Assembly (NCBI GenBank): GCA_030158485.1
Contig: JAOASS010000021.1
Span: 33,948-97,947, forward strand
Origin: Pseudobdellovibrionaceae bacterium
Lineage (GTDB): Bacteria; Bdellovibrionota; Bdellovibrionia; Bdellovibrionales; Bdellovibrionaceae
DNA length: 64,000 bases
Direction of reading: 5' to 3'
Positions within the stretch are counted from its first letter, which is position 1. Each line of letters begins with the position of its first letter. Below the pieces are notes generated by a model that had not been told where the DNA came from, did not search any database, and worked only from the letters and a program-made list of their open reading frames with translations. Positions 25,165-33,648 of this stretch are shown piece after piece. A program made the position numbers and the translations under genes.

Positions 25165-25948
25165 ATATAAAACAATTCAGCTTCAATCTGAAAATGCGAT
25201 TTGGAGACTCACGATCAATAGACCTGAAAGTTTAAATGCTTTGAACCTTCTTGTTTTAAGTGAAATGGGTGAAGCTCTACGCTTTATTTCCGAAATGGGA
25301 TTTGAAGATGCTCGTGCCCTTGTGATCACAGGCAGCGGTACAAAAGCTTTTGTTGCCGGAGCCGATATCAAAGAGATGGCTTCTTTGAGTGCTTCTGAAG
25401 CTGTGCAGTTTTCAAAAAAAGGTCAAAGTGTTTTTTCTGAATTAGAATTAATCAAGATTCCCGTGATTGCGGCTATCAATGGTTTTGCTTTGGGTGGTGG
25501 TCTTGAATTGGCATTAGGCTGCGACTTTATCTTTGCTGCAGATCACGCCAAAATGGGATTTCCAGAAGTTTCTCTCAGCCTTATTCCTGGTTTCGGCGGT
25601 ACGGTTAGGCTCGCGCGTGCTGTAGGCTTAAGAAAAGCTCGCGAGCTTATTTTCACAGGTGATATGCTAACAGCTGAAGACGCTCTTCGCTCGGGTCTTG
25701 TTAATAAAGTAGTTCCTCAAGCGGAATTACTTTCTTCTGTTAACAAGCGTTTGGAAGCTATTTTAAATAAAGGTCCAGTAGCTGTTCAAGCGGCTAAAAA
25801 AACAATGCAAGTCGCTTGGGATATGCAAATTGATGATGCTCTTGATATGGAAGCAGAACAGTTTGGTGAACTATTTGAAACACAAGATTCTCGAGAAGGC
25901 ATGAAAGCCTTTATGGAAAAAAGAAAAGCACAATTTACAGGACAATAA
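25154..25948 (+). CDS. Enoyl-CoA hydratase (crotonase family)
   Basis: 264 aa. Adds water to short-chain 2-enoyl-CoA. The oxyanion segment AFVAGADIKEMASL (about 65-78), GGGLELALGCDFIFA (about 111-125) and the two catalytic Glu positions in GFPEVSLSLIPGFGG and LELALG are intact. It overlaps hbd at its 5' end by 11 bases, and its TAA overlaps the ATG of icmF (TAATG), so the three are translationally coupled. With hbd it provides the hydration and oxidation steps for the acyl-CoA handled by the mutase. Confidence 0.92.
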   Translation: MQFEYKTIQLQSENAIWRLTINRPESLNALNLLVLSEMGEALRFISEMGFEDARALVITGSGTKAFVAGADIKEMASLSASEAVQFSKKGQSVFSELELIKIPVIAAINGFALGGGLELALGCDFIFAADHAKMGFPEVSLSLIPGFGGTVRLARAVGLRKARELIFTGDMLTAEDALRSGLVNKVVPQAELLSSVNKRLEAILNKGPVAVQAAKKTMQVAWDMQIDDALDMEAEQFGELFETQDSREGMKAFMEKRKAQFTGQ

Positions 25949-28900
25949 TGAATCAAAATATAAAGACCTGGAAAAATCCAATTCGAATCGTGACGGCTGC
26001 AAGTCTTTTTGATGGCCACGACGCCAGCATCAATATCATGCGTAGAATTTTGCAAGATAGGGGCGCTGAAGTGATCCATTTAGGACATAATCAGTCGGTC
26101 CAAGATGTAGCGAAAGCCGTTTTACAAGAAGGGGCACAAGGTGTCTGTATTTCCTCATACCAAGGGGGACATATGGAATACTTTAAGTACTTAAAAGATT
26201 TGTTATTCGAAAATGGTGCAGGTTACGTTAAAATTTTTGGCGGCGGCGGTGGTGTGATTGTTCATGAAGAAAAGCGTGAACTGGAAGCTTACGGAATTGA
26301 TCAAATTTTTCACCCGGATGATGGTCGCAAATTAGGTCTTGAAGGAATGATTGAAATGATCATTCATTCTTGCGATTTTAATCTTGTCGAAGCTCAAAAA
26401 AAACAAACTGAAATAAAAACTCAGAAACCTATTCACAACCCATTTGCTATGGATCCTGTGCCGTCTTTTAAGTTGGGTGTTGCTTTGACGATGGTTGAAA
26501 ATGGAGTAAAAGATATTTCGCTCCTCAGTACGGGCTTAGAAAATTTTAAAGCTCAAAAAACTCCGCCGGTTTTGGGAATTACGGGCACGGGAGGTGCCGG
26601 CAAATCATCTTTAATAGATGAAATGGTTCAAAGATTTTTAAATTTCTATCCAGATAAAAAAATTGGTGTCGTCTGCGTTGATCCGTCCAAAAGAAAAACT
26701 GGTGGAGGTCTTCTTGGTGACCGGATTCGAATGAACTCACTGTCTCGCTCCCGCGTCTTCATGAGATCTCTTGCTTCGCGTGGTTCAGGACAAGAAATCG
26801 CTCGAAGTTTGCCCGATGTTCTTCGCTTCATGAAAAGTTTGGATTTTGATCTTATTATAGCAGAGACTTCTGGAATTGGTCAGGGGAATATGGCGATCAC
26901 TGAAGTTTCTGATCTGTCACTTTATGTGATGACTTCAGACTTCGGCGCCCAGTCACAGTTAGAAAAAATTGATATGATTGATTTTGCCGACATGATTGCT
27001 GTTAATAAAGCCGATCGTCGGGGTGCGCTGGATGCCCTTCGTGATGTGACCAAACAGTTTAAGCGTTCTCGTCATATTTTTGATGCCCATGATCCGAAGC
27101 CAGCCGAGGTTCCGGTGTTCTTAACTCAAGCCAGTCAGTTTAATGATGGTGGTGTGAATAAGTTATTTTTTCATTTAAGTGATGTTTTGTCCAAGAAAGA
27201 TCAAGATTTTCAAATTTTACAAGCTCGAAAAGATGTCGTTCTTTCTGCTGAAGAACATATCGTTATTCCGCCTGAAAGACAAAATTATTTAGCTGAAATT
27301 GTTTCCACAATCAGAAAGTATAAAGAAAACGTCAAACAAACAGCTGATCAAGTCTCAAAATTGGGAGGTCTTTTTTCTCTTCGATCAAATTTGAAATTAA
27401 CTGATGCTGAATTTGAACAATTAGAAAAAACTTTATCAAAAGATTTAACTCAAGATGAACTCAGCCATCTTCAAAACTGGAAAGAGCTTGAAAAAAAATA
27501 TTCCAGTGATCAATTTGTTTATAAAGTAAGGGATCAAGAAATTAAGCAGCCTTTGACTTCAGAATCACTCAGTGGAATTAAAATAAAACGGGTCTCCCTT
27601 CCTCGTTTAAGAGATTGGGGTGATCGATACCAATTTTTAAAGCTTGAAAATGTCCCCGGCGAGTTTCCTTTTACCGCCGGTGTCTTTCACCTCAAAAGAA
27701 CTGATGAAGACCCCAAAAGAATGTTTGCTGGTGAAGGCACACCAGAGCGTACAAATAAGCGGTTTCATTATTTAACCAAGGGAGAACCCTCTGCTCGGCT
27801 TTCGACAGCTTTTGATAGTGTGACTTTGTATGGGAACGATCCTCACTTGCGACCTGATATATTTGGTAAAGTGGGCGAAAGTGGAGTTTCAATTTGCACT
27901 CTTGATGATATGAAAAAGCTTTATGCAGGCTTTGATTTGTGTTCTCCTAGTACTTCTGTCAGCATGACAATTAATGGTCCAGCGCCTATGATTCTAGCTT
28001 TCTTTTTTAACACGGCTATTGATCAACAAGTTGAAAAGAAAGAAAGTGAAATCGGTCGAAAATTAACAGCTTCTGAACATCAACAGCTCTCTTCTTGGAC
28101 GATGACTCAAGTTCGCGGAACGGTGCAAGCTGATATCTTAAAAGAAGATCAAGGGCAAAATACCTGTATTTTTTCAATTAATTTCGCTCTCAAAATGATG
28201 GGTGATATTCAGTCTTACTTCGTTAAAAATAAAATAAGAAATTTTTATTCAGTCAGTATTTCGGGTTATCATATAGCGGAAGCCGGAGCAAATCCTATCA
28301 GTCAGTTGGCTTTTACTTTATCAAATGGTTTTACATTTGTTGAATATTATAAATCGCGAGGTATGAACGTCGATGATTTCGCGCAAAATTTGTCATTCTT
28401 TTTTTCCAACGGTCTTGATCCAGAGTATTCAGTTTTAGGCCGAGTCGCGAGACGAATTTGGGCTCTTGCAATGAAAAATCTTTATAAAGCTTCGGATCGT
28501 TCGCAGAAGTTAAAATATCATATTCAAACCAGTGGCCGGTCTTTACATGCTCAAGAAATTGATTTTAATGATATCAGAACAACTTTGCAGGCTTTGCTCG
28601 CGATCTATGATAATTGCAATTCACTTCATACAAATGCTTACGATGAAGCGATAACAACTCCTACGGAAGAATCTGTTCGTCGGGCCATGGCGATTCAGTT
28701 AATTATAAATAAAGAATTTGGACTGACTAAAAATGAAAATCCGACTCAAGGTAGCTATTTTATCGAAGAGCTTACGGATTTAGTGGAAGAAGCTGTTTTA
28801 GCTGAGTTTATGAAGATTAATGAGCGTGGAGGAGTTCTAGGAGCTATGGAAACTCAGTATCAAAGATCAAAGATTCAAGAAGAATCTTTGTATTATGAAA

Positions 28901-29223
28901 CTTTAAAGCATAATGGATCTTTGCCTATTGTGGGTGTTAACACATTTATTGATCCTCAAACAATACAAGTTGGTTACGTTCCTCCGAAAATTGAAATGGC
29001 TCGCGCCAGTTACGAAGAAAAAAACCATCAGCTACAAAATGTTGAAAGCTTTCAAAAAAAGCATCAATCCCAAGCCGAAATTGAAATGCAAAAACTAAAA
29101 GAAGCCGTACTGGGTGGACAGAATATTTTTGAAGCTCTCATGGTGGCTTCACGAGAATGCAGTCTTTTTCAGATGACTCAAACTCTTTTTGAAGTGGGCG
29201 GACAATACCGTAGAAATATTTAA
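25948..29223 (+). CDS. icmF: Fused isobutyryl-CoA mutase IcmF
   Basis: 1091 aa, full length. Adenosylcobalamin-dependent enzyme interconverting isobutyryl-CoA and butyryl-CoA (some homologues favour pivalyl- or isovaleryl-CoA). Domains in order: B12-binding domain with DGHDASINIMRRIL (about 23-36) and the GGGGGV loop; MeaB/MeaI-type GTPase chaperone with P-loop GITGTGGAGKSSL (about 210-222) and NKAD; linker; mutase barrel from about 550 (FPFTAGVFHLKRTDEDPKRMFAGEG) to the C-terminus with SVSISGYHIAEAGANP and QTSGRSLHAQEIDFND. It does not look like methylmalonyl-CoA mutase, since the GTPase is embedded. The operon links branched-chain acyl-CoA to linear beta-oxidation. Confidence 0.95.
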   Translation: MNQNIKTWKNPIRIVTAASLFDGHDASINIMRRILQDRGAEVIHLGHNQSVQDVAKAVLQEGAQGVCISSYQGGHMEYFKYLKDLLFENGAGYVKIFGGGGGVIVHEEKRELEAYGIDQIFHPDDGRKLGLEGMIEMIIHSCDFNLVEAQKKQTEIKTQKPIHNPFAMDPVPSFKLGVALTMVENGVKDISLLSTGLENFKAQKTPPVLGITGTGGAGKSSLIDEMVQRFLNFYPDKKIGVVCVDPSKRKTGGGLLGDRIRMNSLSRSRVFMRSLASRGSGQEIARSLPDVLRFMKSLDFDLIIAETSGIGQGNMAITEVSDLSLYVMTSDFGAQSQLEKIDMIDFADMIAVNKADRRGALDALRDVTKQFKRSRHIFDAHDPKPAEVPVFLTQASQFNDGGVNKLFFHLSDVLSKKDQDFQILQARKDVVLSAEEHIVIPPERQNYLAEIVSTIRKYKENVKQTADQVSKLGGLFSLRSNLKLTDAEFEQLEKTLSKDLTQDELSHLQNWKELEKKYSSDQFVYKVRDQEIKQPLTSESLSGIKIKRVSLPRLRDWGDRYQFLKLENVPGEFPFTAGVFHLKRTDEDPKRMFAGEGTPERTNKRFHYLTKGEPSARLSTAFDSVTLYGNDPHLRPDIFGKVGESGVSICTLDDMKKLYAGFDLCSPSTSVSMTINGPAPMILAFFFNTAIDQQVEKKESEIGRKLTASEHQQLSSWTMTQVRGTVQADILKEDQGQNTCIFSINFALKMMGDIQSYFVKNKIRNFYSVSISGYHIAEAGANPISQLAFTLSNGFTFVEYYKSRGMNVDDFAQNLSFFFSNGLDPEYSVLGRVARRIWALAMKNLYKASDRSQKLKYHIQTSGRSLHAQEIDFNDIRTTLQALLAIYDNCNSLHTNAYDEAITTPTEESVRRAMAIQLIINKEFGLTKNENPTQGSYFIEELTDLVEEAVLAEFMKINERGGVLGAMETQYQRSKIQEESLYYETLKHNGSLPIVGVNTFIDPQTIQVGYVPPKIEMARASYEEKNHQLQNVESFQKKHQSQAEIEMQKLKEAVLGGQNIFEALMVASRECSLFQMTQTLFEVGGQYRRNI

Positions 29224-29238
29224 AAATAAGGTTTAAGA

Positions 29239-29514
29239 ATGAAAAGTTATCGTGTGGCTCACATTTTATTGACCCACAAGTACGAAGCAGAAGATCTTCT
29301 TAAAAAATTAAAAGAAGGAAAAAGTTTTAGCGAATTGGCTTTGAAAAATTCGATTTGTTCTTCAAGTCAGATGGCTGGGGATCTAGGGACTTTAATTCTT
29401 GGTAAAGCTGATGCCGATTTTGAAGAAGCTGCTTTGAGTCTTCAAATTGGTGAGACTTCAAAAATACCTGTGAAAACACGATTCGGCTATCATCTGATTA
29501 AACGCTTAGCTTGA
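29239..29514 (+). CDS. Parvulin-type peptidyl-prolyl isomerase
   Basis: 91 aa single-domain PpiC-type rotamase with no signal peptide, so cytoplasmic. Core motifs: VAHILLTHKYEAEDLL (6-21), GKSFSELALKNSICSSS, GDLGTLILGKADADFEEAA and the terminal TRFGYHLIKRL. Length matches E. coli PpiC. It starts 15 bases after icmF and is probably its last operon member, perhaps assisting folding of the large mutase. It overlaps the convergent polymerase gene by nine bases. Confidence 0.88.
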   Translation: MKSYRVAHILLTHKYEAEDLLKKLKEGKSFSELALKNSICSSSQMAGDLGTLILGKADADFEEAALSLQIGETSKIPVKTRFGYHLIKRLA

Positions 29515-30822
29515 GGACGATTTTTTTGCAGAAGATTTATTCTGAAGCCAATTAAATTCTTCTTTTGGGGGGACTCTTGCAAAAGCGATTCCACCTTTTG
29601 CTTGATTCTTCATTCCCAAAAGATTTGCTAAAGAGACAGTGTCTTTGCCATATTTTTCATTTAATTGATCAGCTGCTTGAAATGCTTTTTCACGGCGTGA
29701 ATTATCTTGTTCAAAAAAAGAAAGCTGATGAAGTCCTTCATTTTCAAAATCAGATAAAACAATGCCAACTTTTAGAGGTGTCTGATAAGACGTTAAGTCC
29801 CAAAGAAATTTCAGTTGTTTCATCAAAAACCCGGTATCTGAAGTTTGACTGAATTGAACTTCATTTTCAAAACGACTGGAATCAACGAATCGGATAGCCA
29901 ATTGAAGGCGTCGACATCTAAATTTATTTTTTCTTAATCTAACACAAGCTTTATCTAATAATTTTAAAGCAACTTCGAAAGCTTTTTGTGGGTTCCTGAG
30001 TTCGGGCGCAAGCACGTGTTCGTGTCCAATAGATTTTGTTTGTCCTGCTTTATAAACATAATGTTCACCTTTTAAGGCTTGGACAATTTGAATTCCCAGA
30101 ATACTACCCCAAGCCGATCGAGCTTGGCCAGGGCTTAACTTCAAAAGATCTGAAACTTTATAAAGCTGTATACGATTCAGATGCGATTCCATTCGGGATC
30201 CAATTCCAGGAATGCAGCGAATTGAAAGTTCACCCATTTTTTTTTCAATTTCCTGTTTTGAAACCCAAACGAGACCGTCTGGTTTTTGCATATCGGAAGC
30301 CATTTTTGCAATTAAAGTGTTGGGACCCAATCCGACTGAGGAGGTCAGACAAATCCCAACACGATTTTGCACATGTTTTTTGAGACGGCGAGCCAGATCT
30401 AAAGCTTTTGAAACTTGCTTTTGAGATCCCGTGAGTTCACAAGCCACTTCATCCACAGATAAAACAGAATGAATGGGAATGATTTCTTCCACGGCTTCTA
30501 AAATTCGGTGGTGATATTCCAAATAAAGTCGATGATGAGTTTCGACAAATTGAATCCCGGGACATATTCGCCTAGCATCAGACACACGCATGCCTGTTTT
30601 AATTCCATATTTTTTAGCTTCATAGCTTGCCGCCAGAACACTTGTTGAATCTGATTTGAGAGGAACAACAGCCACAGGTCGTCCCCTGAGTTCCGGGCTT
30701 TCTTGTTGTTCACAAGAAGCGAAAAAAGAATTTAAATCCAATAAAAGCCAGTGAAGATGCGCCGAAGATGGAGCTTGTGAAGATTCTGTAGCTTTTGAAT
30801 AAGCAGACGGGTGTTGCAGCAT
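29506..30822 (-). CDS. Y-family DNA polymerase (DinB/UmuC-like)
   Basis: 438 aa translesion polymerase. The palm signature LLLDLNSFFASCEQQESPELRGRP (split here: DLNSFFASCEQ, about 28-38) carries the first catalytic Asp; SVDEVACEL (about 122-130) carries the Asp-Glu pair; CIPGIGSRMESHL is the helix-hairpin-helix; the little-finger domain follows (SIGHEHVLAPELRNP). All catalytic carboxylates are present, so it is an active polymerase rather than an ImuB-like accessory. The C-terminus has no clear beta-clamp peptide, though LSFFEQ (about 369) could serve. Two tandem TTAC-containing repeats lie just upstream of the start. Confidence 0.88.
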   Translation of the reverse strand: MLQHPSAYSKATESSQAPSSAHLHWLLLDLNSFFASCEQQESPELRGRPVAVVPLKSDSTSVLAASYEAKKYGIKTGMRVSDARRICPGIQFVETHHRLYLEYHHRILEAVEEIIPIHSVLSVDEVACELTGSQKQVSKALDLARRLKKHVQNRVGICLTSSVGLGPNTLIAKMASDMQKPDGLVWVSKQEIEKKMGELSIRCIPGIGSRMESHLNRIQLYKVSDLLKLSPGQARSAWGSILGIQIVQALKGEHYVYKAGQTKSIGHEHVLAPELRNPQKAFEVALKLLDKACVRLRKNKFRCRRLQLAIRFVDSSRFENEVQFSQTSDTGFLMKQLKFLWDLTSYQTPLKVGIVLSDFENEGLHQLSFFEQDNSRREKAFQAADQLNEKYGKDTVSLANLLGMKNQAKGGIAFARVPPKEEFNWLQNKSSAKKSSSS

Positions 30823-30830
30823 GATTTTAA

Positions 30831-30860
30831 ACTTACATATAACTTACATATTTTGCAAGT
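30831..30860 (-). promoter_or_regulatory. Candidate operator of the Y-family polymerase gene
   Basis: The plus-strand sequence ACTTACATAT occurs twice in tandem with an 11-base period (30831 and 30842), and the second copy forms an imperfect 19-bp dyad with TTTTGCAAGT (30842-30860). It lies 9-38 bases upstream of the ATG at 30822. The arrangement suggests a damage-response or other repressor site. Confidence 0.35.
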
Positions 30861-30878
30861 CCTGTTTTTTAATCAATA

Positions 30879-32462
30879 TTAGAGATTATCTCGTTTGCTT
30901 TGTGAGCGATAATTTTCGTAAATTTTTTCAGCGACTTTGATTCCATCGCAGGCTGCGGAAGTGATACCTCCGGCGTAACCGGCACCTTCGCCGACGGGAT
31001 AAAGGCCCATGTGCGAAACACTTTGTAAAGAATCATCATCGCGAGTCACGCGAATCGGACAGCTTGTTCTTGACTCGACACCGTAAAGTTGGGCATCTTC
31101 CCTCAAGAAACCTTTCATTTTGAGATCAAACTTTTCAAAACCTTCAATTAATCGAGAGCGTAAAAAATCAGGGACTATTTGATCCAGTCGAGTGCTAATT
31201 TCACCAGATGGACTTGAACCTTTTCGGACTTCGCCATTTTGACCCTCTATAAAATTGTAAAGACTTTGTGCTGGTAATTGCTTTTTTCCACCGGCAGAAA
31301 GAACACTAGCGTAAGTTTTGACTTCTAAATCACGGCGCCATTGAAGTCCTGCGAAAATATCTTTTCCAAAATGAGTATCATGATCCATCGTTACAACAAC
31401 AGCAGAATTAGCCCAAGGTGAATTTCGGTTGTAATTACTCATTCCATTACAGACTAACCCATCAGCTTCGGTGGAACTTGAAAGAACAAATCCACCTGGG
31501 CACATACAAAAACTATAAACACCAATTCCTGATTTATCATCATGATGAGTCAGTTTGTAATTGGCACTTCCTAATTTAGGATGATCAGCGGCATCTCGAT
31601 ACTGAATTTGATTCACCCATTTTTGAGAATGCTCGACTCTTAATCCGACGGCAAAACTTTTTCCTTCCATGAAGACTTCATATTTTCGAAGTAAAGTAAA
31701 AATATCATTTGCCGAATGGCCAGTTGCTAAAACCACATGTGACGAATAAAAAGTTTCATTTTGTTCTGTGATCAGTCCCTTAACTTGATTGTTATCAACA
31801 ACTAAGTCTGTCACTTGAGAATTAAATTTAATTTCACAACCGTTCTCGATTAAAAAATTTCTTAAAAATGGAATAACCCTTCTTAATCGATCAGAACCGA
31901 CGTGGGGGTTCGACATGTATTCAATTTCAGCGGGGGCTCCAAACTGAACTAAGCGATTCATAACATAAGAAATGTAAGGCGATTTTATTCGAGTAATCAG
32001 TTTTCCGTCGGAATAAAGACCAGCGCCACCTTCACCAAAGCAAACATTATTTTTTTCGTCGAGTTCGCCGTAACGCCAAAATCGGTTGATACCTTTAATT
32101 CGTTGATGGGCATCACTTCCGCGTTCGAATAAAATGCAAGGGATGCCATGTTCCACAAGTCTTAAGGCGGCAAAAAGACCTGCTGGTCCCGATCCGACGA
32201 TAAGAACCTTTTCCTTTTTTTGATCCGGATTGATTTTTTCAAATTGGAATTCGTGCTGAGATAACTTCTCACCCTGATTTGCGACTTCCACTGTGTAAAC
32301 AAAATGGGGCTTATGTCTTTGCCGTGCATCAACACTTTGCCGCAAAATCCGATAGTCACCATAAGGTTCATTTGGCATCAGCCAAGCTAAACTTTCTTCG
32401 AGAGACTGATTAAGGGGCACTTGCACATTATGAAAGACGCGTGACATAGGACCTTGACACAT
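30879..32462 (-). CDS. FAD-dependent dehydrogenase (COG2509 type)
   Basis: 527 aa. Residues 1-90 form an N-terminal alpha/beta domain (SLEESLAWLM, YRILRQSVDARQRHK); the dinucleotide fold VLIVGSGPAGLFAALRLVEHG starts near residue 95, with IEYMSNPHVGSDRLRRVI and ATGHSANDIF further on, and the closing YPVGEGAGYAGGITSAACDGIKVAE near 490-515. This is the pattern of the widespread but poorly characterised COG2509 flavoproteins; substrate unknown. A start at 32447 (MSRVFHN), with AAGG just upstream, is possible. It precedes the polymerase gene by 56 bases and is divergent from psd. Confidence 0.82.
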   Translation of the reverse strand: MCQGPMSRVFHNVQVPLNQSLEESLAWLMPNEPYGDYRILRQSVDARQRHKPHFVYTVEVANQGEKLSQHEFQFEKINPDQKKEKVLIVGSGPAGLFAALRLVEHGIPCILFERGSDAHQRIKGINRFWRYGELDEKNNVCFGEGGAGLYSDGKLITRIKSPYISYVMNRLVQFGAPAEIEYMSNPHVGSDRLRRVIPFLRNFLIENGCEIKFNSQVTDLVVDNNQVKGLITEQNETFYSSHVVLATGHSANDIFTLLRKYEVFMEGKSFAVGLRVEHSQKWVNQIQYRDAADHPKLGSANYKLTHHDDKSGIGVYSFCMCPGGFVLSSSTEADGLVCNGMSNYNRNSPWANSAVVVTMDHDTHFGKDIFAGLQWRRDLEVKTYASVLSAGGKKQLPAQSLYNFIEGQNGEVRKGSSPSGEISTRLDQIVPDFLRSRLIEGFEKFDLKMKGFLREDAQLYGVESRTSCPIRVTRDDDSLQSVSHMGLYPVGEGAGYAGGITSAACDGIKVAEKIYENYRSQSKRDNL

Positions 32463-32481
32463 AGCATCTGAGACTTAAAGT
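32454..32481 (+). promoter_or_regulatory. Promoter of psd giving a leaderless transcript
   Basis: Consensus TTGACA (32454-32459), 16-bp spacer, TAAAGT (32476-32481, four of six). Transcription would start at about 32488, two bases before the psd ATG at 32490; no ribosome binding site is present. Confidence 0.5.
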
Positions 32482-32489
32482 AGAAACAT

Positions 32490-33275
32490 ATGCTCAAGAT
32501 ATTGAAGTTTTTACCAAGAGTTTTCATTTCTCGTTTTATCGGTCATTTGGCTCAATTGACGAAACCAACTTTTATTGTCAGGCCCGTGATCAATTGGTTC
32601 GCCCGTCGTTATAAAATTAATTTAGAAGAAGCCGAAAAACCCCTTTACGAATATGAAAGTTTAAATGCTTTTTTTACTCGAAAATTAAAGCCGGGATTAA
32701 GACCCGTTGCGGGCACATACTTTGTGCACCCAGCGGATTCCGTCACGACTCAATTCGGGATCATTGAAAATGAAACTTTGATTCAAGCAAAAGGCTTGAA
32801 CTACAAACTTTCGGATTTGATTGGAAGTGATGAGAAATCAAAAAAATACGAAAGTGGTGTGTACATTGTTTATTATCTTTGCCCTACGGATTATCACCGC
32901 GTTCATGCTCCGGTTGAAGGGGTTATAAAAGAAATAAAAAAACTGGGATTTGATTTATGGCCTGTCAATGAAGCCAGTGTTTCCAGTATTCCCAATTTAT
33001 TTATCGAAAACGAACGGGTTGTTGTTTCGATTAATAGTCAGTTAGGGCCCGTTGAAGTGGTATTTGTTGGAGCAACGAATGTAGGAAGTATCGAGATTCT
33101 CAAAAAAGAAACTGAATTTGTTCAAAAAAGTGAAGAGCTCGGAGTCTTTCATATGGGCTCGACGATTGTTATGATTTATCCAAAGTCTGCTAAAATTGAT
33201 ACTCAAGCTTTATCTTCAACGGCTGTGAAAGTCGGTGGTTCTTTAAAACAAACCAAAAATCCATGGGAAAATTAA
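32490..33275 (+). CDS. psd: Phosphatidylserine decarboxylase proenzyme
   Basis: 261 aa. Produces phosphatidylethanolamine from phosphatidylserine at the inner membrane; autocleavage generates a pyruvoyl group. Signatures: LNAFFTRKLKPGLRPV, YLCPTDYHRVHAPVEG with the catalytic Asp-His pair (about 131-146), VFVGATNVGSI and the processing site HMGSTIVMIYP near 220-230, where LGST is usual and Met replaces Leu; the Gly-Ser junction is intact. It shares a TTAA tetranucleotide with the stop of the convergent queD. Confidence 0.94.
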   Translation: MLKILKFLPRVFISRFIGHLAQLTKPTFIVRPVINWFARRYKINLEEAEKPLYEYESLNAFFTRKLKPGLRPVAGTYFVHPADSVTTQFGIIENETLIQAKGLNYKLSDLIGSDEKSKKYESGVYIVYYLCPTDYHRVHAPVEGVIKEIKKLGFDLWPVNEASVSSIPNLFIENERVVVSINSQLGPVEVVFVGATNVGSIEILKKETEFVQKSEELGVFHMGSTIVMIYPKSAKIDTQALSSTAVKVGGSLKQTKNPWEN

Positions 33276-33643
33276 ATCGGAAAACTACATTCAGTAGTTG
33301 GAGTTTCTTTAACAGTTACTCGAACTAGATCTGGAAGTACTTTTTGAGCTCTTTCAAAAAGCCAAAGAGCTAACATTTCGGAAGTAGGATTTGTAAGCCC
33401 CGGGACCTCGTTTAATACATGGTGGTCCAGCTGATTAAGTAGGGGTTTTAAAATATCAGAAATTTCGTGATAATCTTGAACCCATCCAGTTTCTGGATTC
33501 AGATGACCGTGGAAAGTGAAAATAAGAATGAAACTGTGTCCATGCATTCGAGAGCAGGGATGTTCAGAGGGTAATTTAGGTAAAAATCGAGCTGATTCAA
33601 TTTGAAATTGTGACTTGAGTTCAAACTTCATGGTATAAGACAT
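33272..33643 (-). CDS. queD: 6-carboxy-5,6,7,8-tetrahydropterin synthase
   Basis: 123 aa (119 aa if the ATG at 33631, MKFELKSQ, is used). Converts dihydroneopterin triphosphate to carboxytetrahydropterin, first committed step to preQ0 and queuosine. The motif CSRMHGHSF contains the catalytic Cys four residues before the zinc HGH pair; WVQDYHEI gives the Asp, LDHHVLNEV the second His group and PTTECSFPI the late Glu. The family needs an additional zinc His, seen as an unusual Gln/Ser-rich N-terminus (FQIESARFLP), so zinc binding differs slightly. It is divergent from a second PTPS homologue whose start is only 5-17 bases away. Confidence 0.82.
   Translation of the reverse strand: MSYTMKFELKSQFQIESARFLPKLPSEHPCSRMHGHSFILIFTFHGHLNPETGWVQDYHEISDILKPLLNQLDHHVLNEVPGLTNPTSEMLALWLFERAQKVLPDLVRVTVKETPTTECSFPI
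33631..33639 (+). promoter_or_regulatory. Extended -10 element for the second PTPS gene
   Basis: TGGTATAAG (TGn plus TATAAG, 33631-33639) lies nine bases before the ATG at 33649, again predicting a leader of only about three bases. It overlaps the first codons of queD on the other strand. Confidence 0.4.
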
Positions 33644-33648
33644 AGACT

